Source: Thermoflexia bacterium | Lineage (GTDB): Bacteria; Chloroflexota; Anaerolineae; B4-G1; DUEL01 | Reading direction: 5' to 3' | NCBI GenBank assembly: GCA_011192125.1 | Contig: DUEL01000020.1 | Span: 1-56,270 of the forward strand | Length of the DNA: 56,270 bases | In this document: positions 49,576-56,270 of the stretch, piece after piece | Layout of the letters: the number at the start of each line of letters is the position of its first letter | Numbering within the stretch: position 1 is the first letter of the stretch | Translations under genes and position numbers: made by a program | The notes under the pieces: model-generated | Database searches by the model: none | The model's input: the letters and a program-made list of their open reading frames with translations, nothing else | What the model was told of the DNA's origin: nothing

Positions 49576-50811
49576 CTACACCGCCGTCACCCACAGACTG
49601 ACCGTCTCGATGTGGTAGGTCTGCGGGAACATGTCCACCGGCTGCACCTCCACCAGCCGGTAGCCTGCCTCGGTGAGATACCGGCCGTCGCGGGCCAGGG
49701 TGGCGGGGTCGCAGGAGACGTAGACGATGCGGGCGGGTGCGGCGGCGATCAGCCCTTCCACCGTCTCCCGCTCCAGGCCGGTGCGGGGCGGATCCACCAC
49801 CGCCGCGTCCAGGGGCTCCTCCAGGTCGGAGAGCACCGCCGCCACCGGCCCCTCCACCACTTCGACATTCTCCAGCCCCGCGGTGTTCTCCAGCAGGTCC
49901 GCCACCGCCGCCGGGTCCCACTCCACAGCGATCACCAACCCGGCCCGTTCCGCCAGCGGGAGGGTGAACAGCCCCACCCCGCTGTAGCCGTCTAGCACCA
50001 CATCATCGCCCTTTAGGTCCAGATACTCTAGCACCAGGCGGACCAGTTGCTCTGCCTGGGGAGTGTTGACCTGGAAGAAGGAGGGTGCGGAGATACGGTA
50101 AGTGTGGCCGGCCACCACCTCGGTCAGGTAGTTTCGACCGACCAGATTGGCGAATCGACCGTCGGAGAGAAGTAGGACACAGGAGACGGCCATATCGGTC
50201 GTCAGGGAAGGGGGCTCGTCGTCCTCCATCTCGAAGATCACCATCCGGTCGCTCGTGGCGGTCCCTGCCCGGAGGGTCATGCTCTCTAACCCAGGAAAGT
50301 CTAGGTCCAGGGCGTCGTAGAGATCGGCGAGGAGGGGATGGAGGATGAGACAGGTATCCACCGGGACGACCTGGTGGCTGGCGGCGACGCGAAAACCCAG
50401 TCCTCCCTCGGGGGAGGGGTGGAAGCGGGCCTGATTGCGGTAGGCCCATCCGGTGGGGTCGGGAAGGGTGGGGCGGACCGGTGGATCGGTCAGGTGGCCG
50501 ATGCGGATCAGTTGGTCGGTGACGATCTCGGCCTTGAGCCGGAGTTGGGCTTCGTAGGCGATGTGTTGCCACTGACATCCGCCGCACCCCTCGGCGCCGA
50601 AATAGGGGCAGCGAGGGACGACCCGGTCGGGAGAGGTTTCCAGTATCTCCAGAAGCCGGGCGTGGGCGTATCGCCCTCGGTCGTCCACCAGTTCCACCCG
50701 CACCGTCTCGCCGGGCAGTGCGTAGGGGACGAAGATAACTTTACCCTCGTGCCGCCCCAGCGCGCTGCCGCCGTGGGCCATCCCCGTCAACTCAACGGTC
50801 AATGTGGTCAT
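49576..50811 (-). CDS. 23S rRNA (uracil-C5)-methyltransferase, RlmD/RumA family
   Basis: The 411-residue protein has an N-terminal TRAM RNA-binding domain (LTVELTGMAHGGSALGRHEG). A [4Fe-4S] cysteine set follows (CPYFGAEGCGGCQWQ plus a later VDTCLI). The SAM-dependent methyltransferase domain has VLDGYSGVGLFTLPLAE, AAVVDPPRTGLE and the catalytic-cysteine motif YVSCDPATLARD. The family makes 5-methyluridine in 23S rRNA (RlmD at U1939 or RlmC at U747) or in tRNA; which target applies here cannot be decided. The ATG at 50811 follows GGGAGG, and the TRAM domain begins at once, so the longer open frame upstream is rejected. Confidence 0.9.
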   Translation of the reverse strand: MTTLTVELTGMAHGGSALGRHEGKVIFVPYALPGETVRVELVDDRGRYAHARLLEILETSPDRVVPRCPYFGAEGCGGCQWQHIAYEAQLRLKAEIVTDQLIRIGHLTDPPVRPTLPDPTGWAYRNQARFHPSPEGGLGFRVAASHQVVPVDTCLILHPLLADLYDALDLDFPGLESMTLRAGTATSDRMVIFEMEDDEPPSLTTDMAVSCVLLLSDGRFANLVGRNYLTEVVAGHTYRISAPSFFQVNTPQAEQLVRLVLEYLDLKGDDVVLDGYSGVGLFTLPLAERAGLVIAVEWDPAAVADLLENTAGLENVEVVEGPVAAVLSDLEEPLDAAVVDPPRTGLERETVEGLIAAAPARIVYVSCDPATLARDGRYLTEAGYRLVEVQPVDMFPQTYHIETVSLWVTAV

Positions 50812-50916
50812 CGTACCTCCCCGTCCATTGTACCATAGAGAGTGCAAAGGGCGCAAAGAAGCCCGGGGAAGGGTGTTCGTAGCAGATCGCGTCCGCCCTC
50901 CTGATCGCCTGTTGCT

Positions 50917-50988
50917 CACCGCACAGACGCGCAGGACGCAGAGAACAACACAAAAACCTCTGCGCTCTCTGGGTCTCTGCGGTGGAAA
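50917..50988. repeat. CGCAGAG-type inverted repeat, copy 7
   Basis: Left arm CACCGCACAGACGCGCAGGA and right arm CTGCGCTCTCTGGGTCTCTG pair imperfectly; CGCAGAG subtype. Confidence 0.8.
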
Positions 50989-51149
50989 TCGCAGTTTAGG
51001 GCGGTCGCTGGGCCACACTGTCGTAAACCGGCGGTGCTGGGGGCGAAACGGCACTGCTTAGCGAGCCTAGCATCGGGAAAATCGCCCCAGAATCGAAGCA
51101 TACCCGGAAAGGAACGGGGTGGCGTTCCCTTGAAAATGGGTGTATAATG

Positions 51150-51166
51150 TTATCGAAGCTCGATAA
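51150..51166. promoter_or_regulatory. Putative PadR operator palindrome
   Basis: TTATCGA-AGC-TCGATAA has perfect 7-base arms between a TATAAT box (51143-51148) and the padR start codon. A further CGATAA half-site directly precedes the ATG. The position fits autorepression. Confidence 0.6.
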
Positions 51167-51178
51167 CGAGATACGATA

Positions 51179-51484
51179 ATGCTGCGTTCGCTGTTTCTGG
51201 GATTCATCCGTTTCCATATCCTCTATCATGCTGCCCAGGAGCCGGTCTATGGAATGTGGTTGATGGAGGAACTGGCCCGGCACGGGTACTCCGTCAGCCC
51301 GGGCACCCTCTACCCCATCCTTCATCAGATGGAGAAGGCGGGGTATCTCACCAGTGAGCGGCGCGTGGTGGGCGGGCGGGTCCGGAGGTATTATGTAGCT
51401 ACCCCCGCCGGTCGGGACTTGTTAGAGGAAGCACGCCATCGTATCGCCGAACTGGCCTCCGAGGTATTGGAGAAGGAAGTATGA
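51179..51484 (+). CDS. PadR-family transcriptional regulator
   Basis: The 101-residue protein has the PadR winged helix: FIRFHILYHAAQEPVYGMWL, then GYSVSPGTLYPILHQMEKAG and RRYYVATPAGRDLLEEA, ending in a short dimerisation helix. PadR proteins repress neighbouring efflux genes and their own gene and release DNA on binding a drug or metabolite. Its TGA overlaps the ATG of an MFS transporter gene (ATGA), and a TTATCGA palindrome lies just upstream, so the pair looks like a self-regulated efflux unit. No clear ribosome binding site is visible before the ATG. Confidence 0.9.
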   Translation: MLRSLFLGFIRFHILYHAAQEPVYGMWLMEELARHGYSVSPGTLYPILHQMEKAGYLTSERRVVGGRVRRYYVATPAGRDLLEEARHRIAELASEVLEKEV

Positions 51485-52677
51485 GCCTCCACCGCCGTCT
51501 CTCCCCCTATCTCTGGCTCTGCCTGATGGGCGGGCTGGCCATTTTCTCCTCCACGATGAGCAAAAACCCGGCCCTTCCTCTCTTTATCCGCAGCCTGGGG
51601 GTGGAGGAGCGGACGCTAGGCTTCATCGCCGCCGCCAGCACCGTCACCGGCATCGTGGTGAGCCTTCCCGCTGGCCTCCTCTCCGATCGGTGGGGGCGCT
51701 GGCGGGTGATCCGGCTCAGCCTCCTCATCTTCGCCTCCGCCCCGTTCCTCTACTTGCTGGTGCGCGCCCCCTGGCACCTGGTGCTGGTTCGGATCTACCA
51801 CGGGCTGGCGACGGCCATCCTGGGGCCGGTGGCGTTGGCTGCCGTGGCCGATACGTTCCAAGAGGGGCGAGGCGAACGGATGGGATGGTACGCCAGCGCG
51901 ACGCTGGTGGGGCGGCTGATGGCCCCGACCGTGGGCGGGCTGCTCATCATTGGCGACGACTTCCGCTGGGTGTACCTGGGCTGCGGCCTGGCCGGCCTGC
52001 TGGCCCTGTTGGCGGGCACCCGCCTGCCCCACGTCCGTCGGGAGAAGGGACCGACTGTGGAGAACGCAGGAAGAATTTCGAGGACCTCTGCAGCCTCGGC
52101 TTCTCCGCGGTGGAGCGCTTTGTTGCTCACCAGCGGGATGGAGGCGGCCCAGTACTTCGCCTACGGCGCGGTGGAGACCTTCCTGCCGCTCTACCTACGC
52201 GGGATGGGATGGGAACCCCGTGCCATTGGCCCGCTCTTCACCCTTCAGGTGGCAGTGCTGGCGGTGGCCCGTCCCTGGATGGGGCGGCTCTCCGACCGAT
52301 GGGGGCGCAAGCGACCGATCTTCCTCGGCCTGCTCGTGGGGGCGGGGGCGACGGCGGCGATGGGATGCGTCACTGGTTGGGCGGCCATCGCTGCCCTGAT
52401 CGGCCTCTTCGGCCTGGGAATGGCCGCGGTGACCGCCTCCACGGCCGCGCTGATCTCCGAACTCAGTCCTAAGGAGGCCACTGGCGGCTCCCTGGGGATG
52501 CTCAGCAGCGTGATGGACGTGGGCCACGCCAGCGGGCCGATGCTCGCTGGCCTGGCGGTGAGCGCGTGGGGATACGGCCCCACCTTCGGCCTGGTGGGCG
52601 GGCTGCTGGCCGCCGCCGCCGCCCTCTTCGCCGTGGGTGGGGGAGGGGTGAACCACAGAGACACAGAGGTCTCATAA
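51481..52677 (+). CDS. MFS efflux transporter with repeat-derived loop and tail
   Basis: The 398-residue protein has twelve predicted helices and two motif A copies (GLLSDRWGRWRV and GRLSDRWGRKRP). It is coupled to the upstream PadR gene and is the likely regulated exporter; the substrate is unknown. Two parts look foreign. The cytoplasmic loop between helices 6 and 7 (ENAGRISRTSAASASPRW) is encoded by an inserted CGCAGAG repeat (52054-52113). The last nine residues (NHRDTEVS region) come from the left arm of another repeat (52648-52720) that also supplies the stop codon. Both sites are tolerant loops or ends, so the transporter may still work. Confidence 0.87.
   Translation: MSLHRRLSPYLWLCLMGGLAIFSSTMSKNPALPLFIRSLGVEERTLGFIAAASTVTGIVVSLPAGLLSDRWGRWRVIRLSLLIFASAPFLYLLVRAPWHLVLVRIYHGLATAILGPVALAAVADTFQEGRGERMGWYASATLVGRLMAPTVGGLLIIGDDFRWVYLGCGLAGLLALLAGTRLPHVRREKGPTVENAGRISRTSAASASPRWSALLLTSGMEAAQYFAYGAVETFLPLYLRGMGWEPRAIGPLFTLQVAVLAVARPWMGRLSDRWGRKRPIFLGLLVGAGATAAMGCVTGWAAIAALIGLFGLGMAAVTASTAALISELSPKEATGGSLGMLSSVMDVGHASGPMLAGLAVSAWGYGPTFGLVGGLLAAAAALFAVGGGGVNHRDTEVS
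52054..52113. repeat. CGCAGAG-type inverted repeat inside the MFS gene, copy 8
   Basis: Left arm ACTGTGGAGAACGCAGGAAG and right arm GCCTCGGCTTCTCCGCGGTG lie in frame within the loop joining the two halves of the transporter. Confidence 0.75.
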
Positions 52678-52720
52678 TTTTCCAGAGATACTCTGTGCCC
52701 TCTGTGTCTCTGTGGTGAAA
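52648..52720. repeat. CACAGAG-type inverted repeat at the MFS gene end, copy 9
   Basis: Left arm GTGAACCACAGAGACACAGA and right arm CTGTGTCTCTGTGGTGAAAA form a near-perfect hairpin. The MFS stop codon lies in the left arm. Confidence 0.9.
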
Positions 52721-52744
52721 ATACTTTCTCAAAGGAGAAGCGAG

Positions 52745-53185
52745 ATGAAGTGGGTTACCCGTGAGAACGTGAAAGTGGACCGTGTGGCCTGTCCCTGGTT
52801 GATCAAGCGGTTCATCGACCCGGACGCGGAGTTGCTCTTCGTGCCTCCCGACCAGGTGCTGGAGGTCGCCGAGCGGGAGGGGGCGATCTCCTACGACGCC
52901 CGAGGGAAAGGGAAGTACGACCACCGGGAGGGGAAGTGCACCTTCGAGGTCCTCGTCGAGGAGTTCAACCTGGACGACCCGGCCCTGCGGCTGCTGGCGG
53001 ACATCGTCCACGGAGCCGACACTGTCGATCGGGACTTCACCCCGCAGTCGCCGGGGCTGCGGGCCATCGCCGAGGGCTTCCACTACCTGGGCCTCCCGGA
53101 CGAGGGGAGGCTCGCCCACGGCTTCGCCATCTACGACGCCCTCTACGCCTGGTGCCAGCACACCCTTCAGAGTTCTACCTCCTAA
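52745..53185 (+). CDS. ChrB C-terminal domain protein (chromate resistance family)
   Basis: The 146-residue protein consists only of the ChrB C-terminal domain: VDRVACPWLIKRFIDPDAEL, then CTFEVLVEEFNLDDPALRLL and a final GLRAIAEGFHYLGLPDEGRL. Full ChrB also has an N-terminal regulatory half, which is missing here. In other bacteria, ChrB senses chromate and controls the ChrA exporter. Stand-alone domains like this are often near MFS genes and their role is unproven. An MFS gene follows after 47 bases. The site AAAGGAG before the ATG begins right after a dispersed repeat. Confidence 0.85.
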   Translation: MKWVTRENVKVDRVACPWLIKRFIDPDAELLFVPPDQVLEVAEREGAISYDARGKGKYDHREGKCTFEVLVEEFNLDDPALRLLADIVHGADTVDRDFTPQSPGLRAIAEGFHYLGLPDEGRLAHGFAIYDALYAWCQHTLQSSTS

Positions 53186-53189
53186 CCCT

Positions 53190-53218
53190 GCATCCTGCAT
53201 CTTGCATCTTGCATCCTG
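53190..53218 (+). repeat. Short tandem repeat GCATCYT x4
   Basis: Four 7-base units (GCATCCT, GCATCTT, GCATCTT, GCATCCT) lie between the ChrB-domain and MFS genes. They could change length by slippage, but lie outside coding sequence. Confidence 0.75.
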
Positions 53219-53232
53219 TCGAGGTGAGTGCA

Positions 53233-54474
53233 ATGACCACATCCAAACCCAAAACCCGTCTCTCCCTCCGCTCCCTGCCCCGCAACATCTGGGCGGTGAG
53301 TCTGACCAGTTTCTTCATGGACATCTCCAGCGAGATGGTCCTGAACATCCTACCCCTTTTCCTCTCCAACGTCCTGGGGGTGAAGACCAACATCATCGGC
53401 CTGATCGAGGGGATCGCCGAGGCGACGGCCAGCCTCCTGAAGGTTTTCTCCGGCTGGCTCTCCGACCGGCTCCGCGCCCGCAAGTGGCTGGCGGTCGGGG
53501 GCTACGCCCTCTCCGCCTTCTCCAAGCCCTTCTTCTACTTCGCCAACTCGTGGGGGATGGTGGCCGGGGTGCGCTGGGCGGACCGGGTGGGCAAGGGGAT
53601 CCGCACCGCCCCCCGGGACGCGCTGGTGGCCGACTCCATCTCTGAAGAGCACCGGGGGCTGGCCTTCGGCTTCCACCGGGCGGCCGACACCGGCGGGGCG
53701 GTCCTGGGGATCCTGATCGCGCTGGCGGTGGTCTGGGCGGCCCAGAGGGGGGCGACCCACCTGAGCCGGGCCACCTTCCAGGTGGTGGTCCTCATCAGCC
53801 TGGTCCCGGCCTTCCTGGCCGTCCTCTCCCTGGCCCTGGGCGCGCGGGACGTCCCGGTGAAGGCGGTCCGCGAGCGGCCCCGCATCTCCTTCCGGGGGTT
53901 GGGCCGCCGGTTCGCCATCTTCATGCTGATCGTCGGCCTGTTCGACCTGGGCAACTCCTCCGACGCCTTCCTGATCCTCCGGGCCCAGGAGCGCGGCCTG
54001 AGCGTCGTCGGCGTGCTGGGGATGCTGGCGACCTTCAACGCGGTCTACGCCCTCGTCTCCACCCCCGCCGGCTCCCTATCCGACCGGATCGGGCGGCGGC
54101 GGATCATCATCGGGGGGTGGCTGGTCTACGCTGCCATCTATCTGGGGGTGGCCCTGGCCCGCACCGGCTGGCAGGTCTGGCTCCTCTACGCCCTCTACGG
54201 GATCTACTACGGCTTGGCCTACGGTACCACCAAGGCGATGGTGGCCGACATCGTGCCGGAGCACCTGCGGGGGACCGCCTACGGCACCTACAACGCGGTG
54301 CTGGGCATCCTGGACTTCCCCGCCTCGGTGATCGCCGGGGTGCTGTGGCAGGGGATCGGAGCCTGGTCGGGGTTCGGCCCCTCGGCCCCCTTCTACTTCG
54401 GCGCGGCGATGGCGCTGGCGGCAGCGGTGCTGATGGCGACGGCGATGCCCGCCACGCCGCTGGAGGAGAGATAG
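53233..54474 (+). CDS. MFS transporter linked to a ChrB-domain gene
   Basis: The 413-residue protein starts SLPRNIWAVSLTSFFMDISS, a signature of an MFS group often annotated beside ChrB-domain genes, and has twelve helices. Motifs include GWLSDRLRARKWLAVGG, ADRVGKGIRTAPRDALVADS and GSLSDRIGRRRIIIGGW. Arg and Asp residues within RTAPRDALVADS are well conserved in this group. The pairing with the ChrB domain suggests export of an oxyanion or another toxic ion, but this is inference. It has a GAGGTGAG site before the ATG. A repeat hairpin follows directly after the stop. Confidence 0.85.
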   Translation: MTTSKPKTRLSLRSLPRNIWAVSLTSFFMDISSEMVLNILPLFLSNVLGVKTNIIGLIEGIAEATASLLKVFSGWLSDRLRARKWLAVGGYALSAFSKPFFYFANSWGMVAGVRWADRVGKGIRTAPRDALVADSISEEHRGLAFGFHRAADTGGAVLGILIALAVVWAAQRGATHLSRATFQVVVLISLVPAFLAVLSLALGARDVPVKAVRERPRISFRGLGRRFAIFMLIVGLFDLGNSSDAFLILRAQERGLSVVGVLGMLATFNAVYALVSTPAGSLSDRIGRRRIIIGGWLVYAAIYLGVALARTGWQVWLLYALYGIYYGLAYGTTKAMVADIVPEHLRGTAYGTYNAVLGILDFPASVIAGVLWQGIGAWSGFGPSAPFYFGAAMALAAAVLMATAMPATPLEER

Positions 54475-54549
54475 CACCACAGGGGCACGGAGGGCACAGA
54501 GGAACCTCTATTTCTGAGAGAACTCCGTGCCCTCTGTGTCTCCGTGGTT
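54475..54549. repeat. CACAGAG-type inverted repeat between convergent genes, copy 10
   Basis: Left arm CACCACAGGGGCACGGAGGG and right arm TGCCCTCTGTGTCTCCGTGG lie exactly between two convergent stops, where the hairpin could end both transcripts. Confidence 0.9.
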
Positions 54550-54552
54550 ACA

Positions 54553-56085
54553 TCACCGCCTTGCTCGAAGGAGGGTTTCTCCCCCCTCCAGCACCTCCAC
54601 CTCCCACGGGCCCCCGCCGGGCCCCCAGGTGGCGCGGAAGGGGCGGCCTGGGCCGACGTCGGCCTCCCAGCGGGCCGCCTCCACCCCGCCCTGATACAGC
54701 ACGACGGTCGCCCTGAGGGGACGGACCGTCTCCACGGCGACTTCCACCCCGCCTCCCGTCGGTGTCAGCCGGACCGCGCCCTCGGCGTTGGCCCAGGTGA
54801 ACCCGCCCATCCCGCTGACGGCGTACCAGGTCTCGGTCCACTCCACGCCCTCCCCCGGCCCCAGGGTGGCGTAGTCCCAGAAGGTGGGGGTCAGCCCGCC
54901 CCACAACTCGAAGTACCGGCTCCCGTCGTCGGTCCACATGCTGGGGTCCAGGTCGCCCAGGCAGAACAACTTGACCCCGCGCACCCACGTCGGCGCGGTG
55001 CGGACGATCCCCTGGTCGGCCCCCAGGTCGTAGGCCCCGGCGAACCCGGCGTCCGCCGCCCCCGGCGCGAACACCCCCAGCCACGACCGCCACTCCGGAT
55101 AGCGGCTGAAGTCCCGTCCGTTGTGGACCGGCCAGGCTATCCTTCCGCCGGGGCCGGGAAGGGAGGAGTCGCCGGTGGAGTGGACGATGACCTCCGAGGT
55201 CGGCAGGACGAAGGTGAGGTCGGGCGAGGGGACGTTGAGGCCAGACAGGGTCAGCATCCCGTTGGCCCAGAACTGGAACTGGCGTGACTCCGGGGTGGGG
55301 TTGGTGATGCGGGGGGTGACGCGGACGCGGGCGGTCCCCGGGTCCACCTGGATCGTCACCTCGACGGTCAGGCCGGTCCGGTCGTCGGTGTCCCAGACGC
55401 GCACCCCGTTCCAGAGGAGTTGGTAGGCCCAGGGCCGGTACTCGTTCAGGCCGTGTTCCTCGGTGGGGAAGGCCCACTCGATCCCGCCGGTGGCGAGCCA
55501 CCAGCCCCGGTAGCCCCAGTGGGTCGGTTTGACCACCGGGTTGGCGTAGAGAAGTTGTCGGCCGGTGGTCCGGTCGGTCCAGCGGAGGATGCGCCCGCCC
55601 AGGTCGGGCACTACCACCAGTTGGACGTACTCGTTCTGGACGAAGACGGCGCGGTAGGTGCGGGGGGCCGGTGGGCCGACCGCGTCGAAGTTCAGGCGGG
55701 GGTAGGGGTAGATGGGGTCGTCGGGGTCGGTGGGGACCAGGGCCTGCTCCCAGCCGTAGGTGTTCAGCGTGACCTCCCCCTCCCAGACGGCGACGGGGGG
55801 CGGGGGAGGCGGAGTGGCCGTGGGTGGCGGCCGGGTCGCCGTCGGCTGCTGGGTGGCGGTGGGCAAGGGGGGAACGGGGGATGGTGTGGGGAAGGGAGAC
55901 GGGGAGGGTTGAGGCGACGGTGTGAAGGTGGCCGTAGGCGGGGGAAGGGTCGGCGCAGGCCAGGAAGTAAGGGTGTCGGTGGGGAGGGCCTGGGGCCCGG
56001 GCGGCAGGGCGCAGGCCGTCAGGGTGAGCAGGCAGAGGAGGGGCAGGTGGAAGGTCGTTCTGGACCTTGCTTGCGGTTGGTTCAT
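54553..56085 (-). CDS. Lipoprotein with DUF5107/galactose-mutarotase-like domain
   Basis: The 510-residue protein has a lipoprotein signal (LLCLLTLTAC, lipid cysteine 25) and a Thr/Pro-rich stalk of about 70 residues. A large beta-sandwich domain follows with VQLVVVPDLGGRILRWTDRT, YRGWWLATGGIEWAFPTEEH and GTARVRVTPRITNPTPESRQ. These are typical of DUF5107 and mutarotase-like carbohydrate-binding folds. Related proteins bind or modify glycans outside the cell; I see no certain catalytic residues. It is convergent with the MFS gene, with a repeat hairpin filling the 78-bp gap. Confidence 0.8.
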   Translation of the reverse strand: MNQPQARSRTTFHLPLLCLLTLTACALPPGPQALPTDTLTSWPAPTLPPPTATFTPSPQPSPSPFPTPSPVPPLPTATQQPTATRPPPTATPPPPPPVAVWEGEVTLNTYGWEQALVPTDPDDPIYPYPRLNFDAVGPPAPRTYRAVFVQNEYVQLVVVPDLGGRILRWTDRTTGRQLLYANPVVKPTHWGYRGWWLATGGIEWAFPTEEHGLNEYRPWAYQLLWNGVRVWDTDDRTGLTVEVTIQVDPGTARVRVTPRITNPTPESRQFQFWANGMLTLSGLNVPSPDLTFVLPTSEVIVHSTGDSSLPGPGGRIAWPVHNGRDFSRYPEWRSWLGVFAPGAADAGFAGAYDLGADQGIVRTAPTWVRGVKLFCLGDLDPSMWTDDGSRYFELWGGLTPTFWDYATLGPGEGVEWTETWYAVSGMGGFTWANAEGAVRLTPTGGGVEVAVETVRPLRATVVLYQGGVEAARWEADVGPGRPFRATWGPGGGPWEVEVLEGGETLLRARR

Positions 56086-56107
56086 CGGCGAAGCCTTCTC
56101 TGTTCCC

Positions 56108-56201
56108 CGGCGGCTAAAGCCGCGGCTACGGGTGGCGAAGCCGCCCGCCCTTCGGCGGCTTCCTCCCCTCCCCGCAGGCGGGGGAGAGCCCGGCGAACGC
56201 A
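56108..56201. repeat. G+C-rich palindromic repeats at window edge
   Basis: Overlapping inverted units such as GCGGCTAAAGCCGC, GGCGAAGCCGCC and CTCCCCGCAGGCGGGGGAG stack here upstream of the DUF5107 gene. They look like REP-type elements. No gene is seen to the window end. Confidence 0.5.
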
Positions 56202-56270
56202 GGATTTGCCCCCCCGTAGGAGCACAGCACGCTACGCCCCTACCTCCAGTCGCCCGGCGCAGCCCCCCCC

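Larger units (their letters stand above)
50812..51178. other. Divergent intergenic region between rlmD and padR-like genes
   Basis: It contains one CGCAGAG-type inverted repeat (50917-50988), a TATAAT box (51143-51148) and the palindromic putative PadR operator (51150-51166). A short stretch near 50835 (GTGCAAAGGGCGCAAAG) looks like a decayed repeat arm. No gene is seen. Confidence 0.6.

Noticed and set aside
188..54549. CRISPR array from the many similar repeats
   Set aside because: Copies are scattered kilobases apart, palindromic over their whole length, and lack regular spacers.

Overview
This is a GC-rich bacterial window of about 56 kb. Gene content and style point to a member of the Chloroflexota, probably an Anaerolineae-like lineage. 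The evidence is very large DUF11/SdrD-type surface proteins, Thr/Pro-rich lipoprotein linkers, secreted proteins ending in a YLPLVVR-like tag, a cyclase-AAA-TPR giant protein, and dispersed CACAGAG/CTCTGTG inverted repeats. The lineage is an inference from style; no rRNA or marker gene is present. I see no rRNA, tRNA, CRISPR array, transposase or prophage.

Layout. 1-6065: a MazG-type pyrophosphohydrolase (minus), an NfnA/NfnB-like flavin and iron-sulfur oxidoreductase pair, then a HAD phosphatase coupled to a lone CoA-transferase alpha subunit. 6037-10023 (minus): a 1328-residue protein with two class III cyclase domains, an AAA ATPase and TPRs, laid out like animal soluble adenylyl cyclase. 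10337-13038: a leaderless M24 peptidase followed by ccmB, ccmC and a ccmD-like gene for cytochrome c maturation. 13458-27576: a surface block with a small LPETG-anchored protein, a 3315-residue DUF11/SdrD-B protein, a VapBC-type module, and a gingipain-like C25 peptidase. 27779-31210: a broken small-protein gene, a membrane sensor kinase and its LuxR-type regulator. 31404-40271: a run of small redox-related or unknown genes, an Asp-box propeller protein, a multiheme cytochrome lipoprotein, a seven-blade propeller protein and a small tagged secreted protein. 40423-56085: transporters, acetyltransferases, RNA methyltransferases, a LysM lipoprotein, a lipoprotein version of isoaspartyl methyltransferase, a membrane spermidine-synthase-like protein, a PadR/MFS pair, a ChrB-domain/MFS pair and a DUF5107 lipoprotein.

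How it fits together. Much of the window serves the cell surface. It encodes exported adhesin- or shell-like proteins with at least three different C-terminal endings (LPETG-TM-Arg, terminal YLPLVVR, and CGG-TM-RRR), a cysteine peptidase of the family that includes the PorU sorting enzyme of Bacteroidota, and cytochrome c production and assembly genes. The most distinctive untested idea is that the YLPLV(V/L)R ending is a sorting or anchoring tag, possibly handled by the C25 peptidase. A second theme is eleven full copies of one palindromic repeat, three of which have been absorbed into protein-coding sequence.
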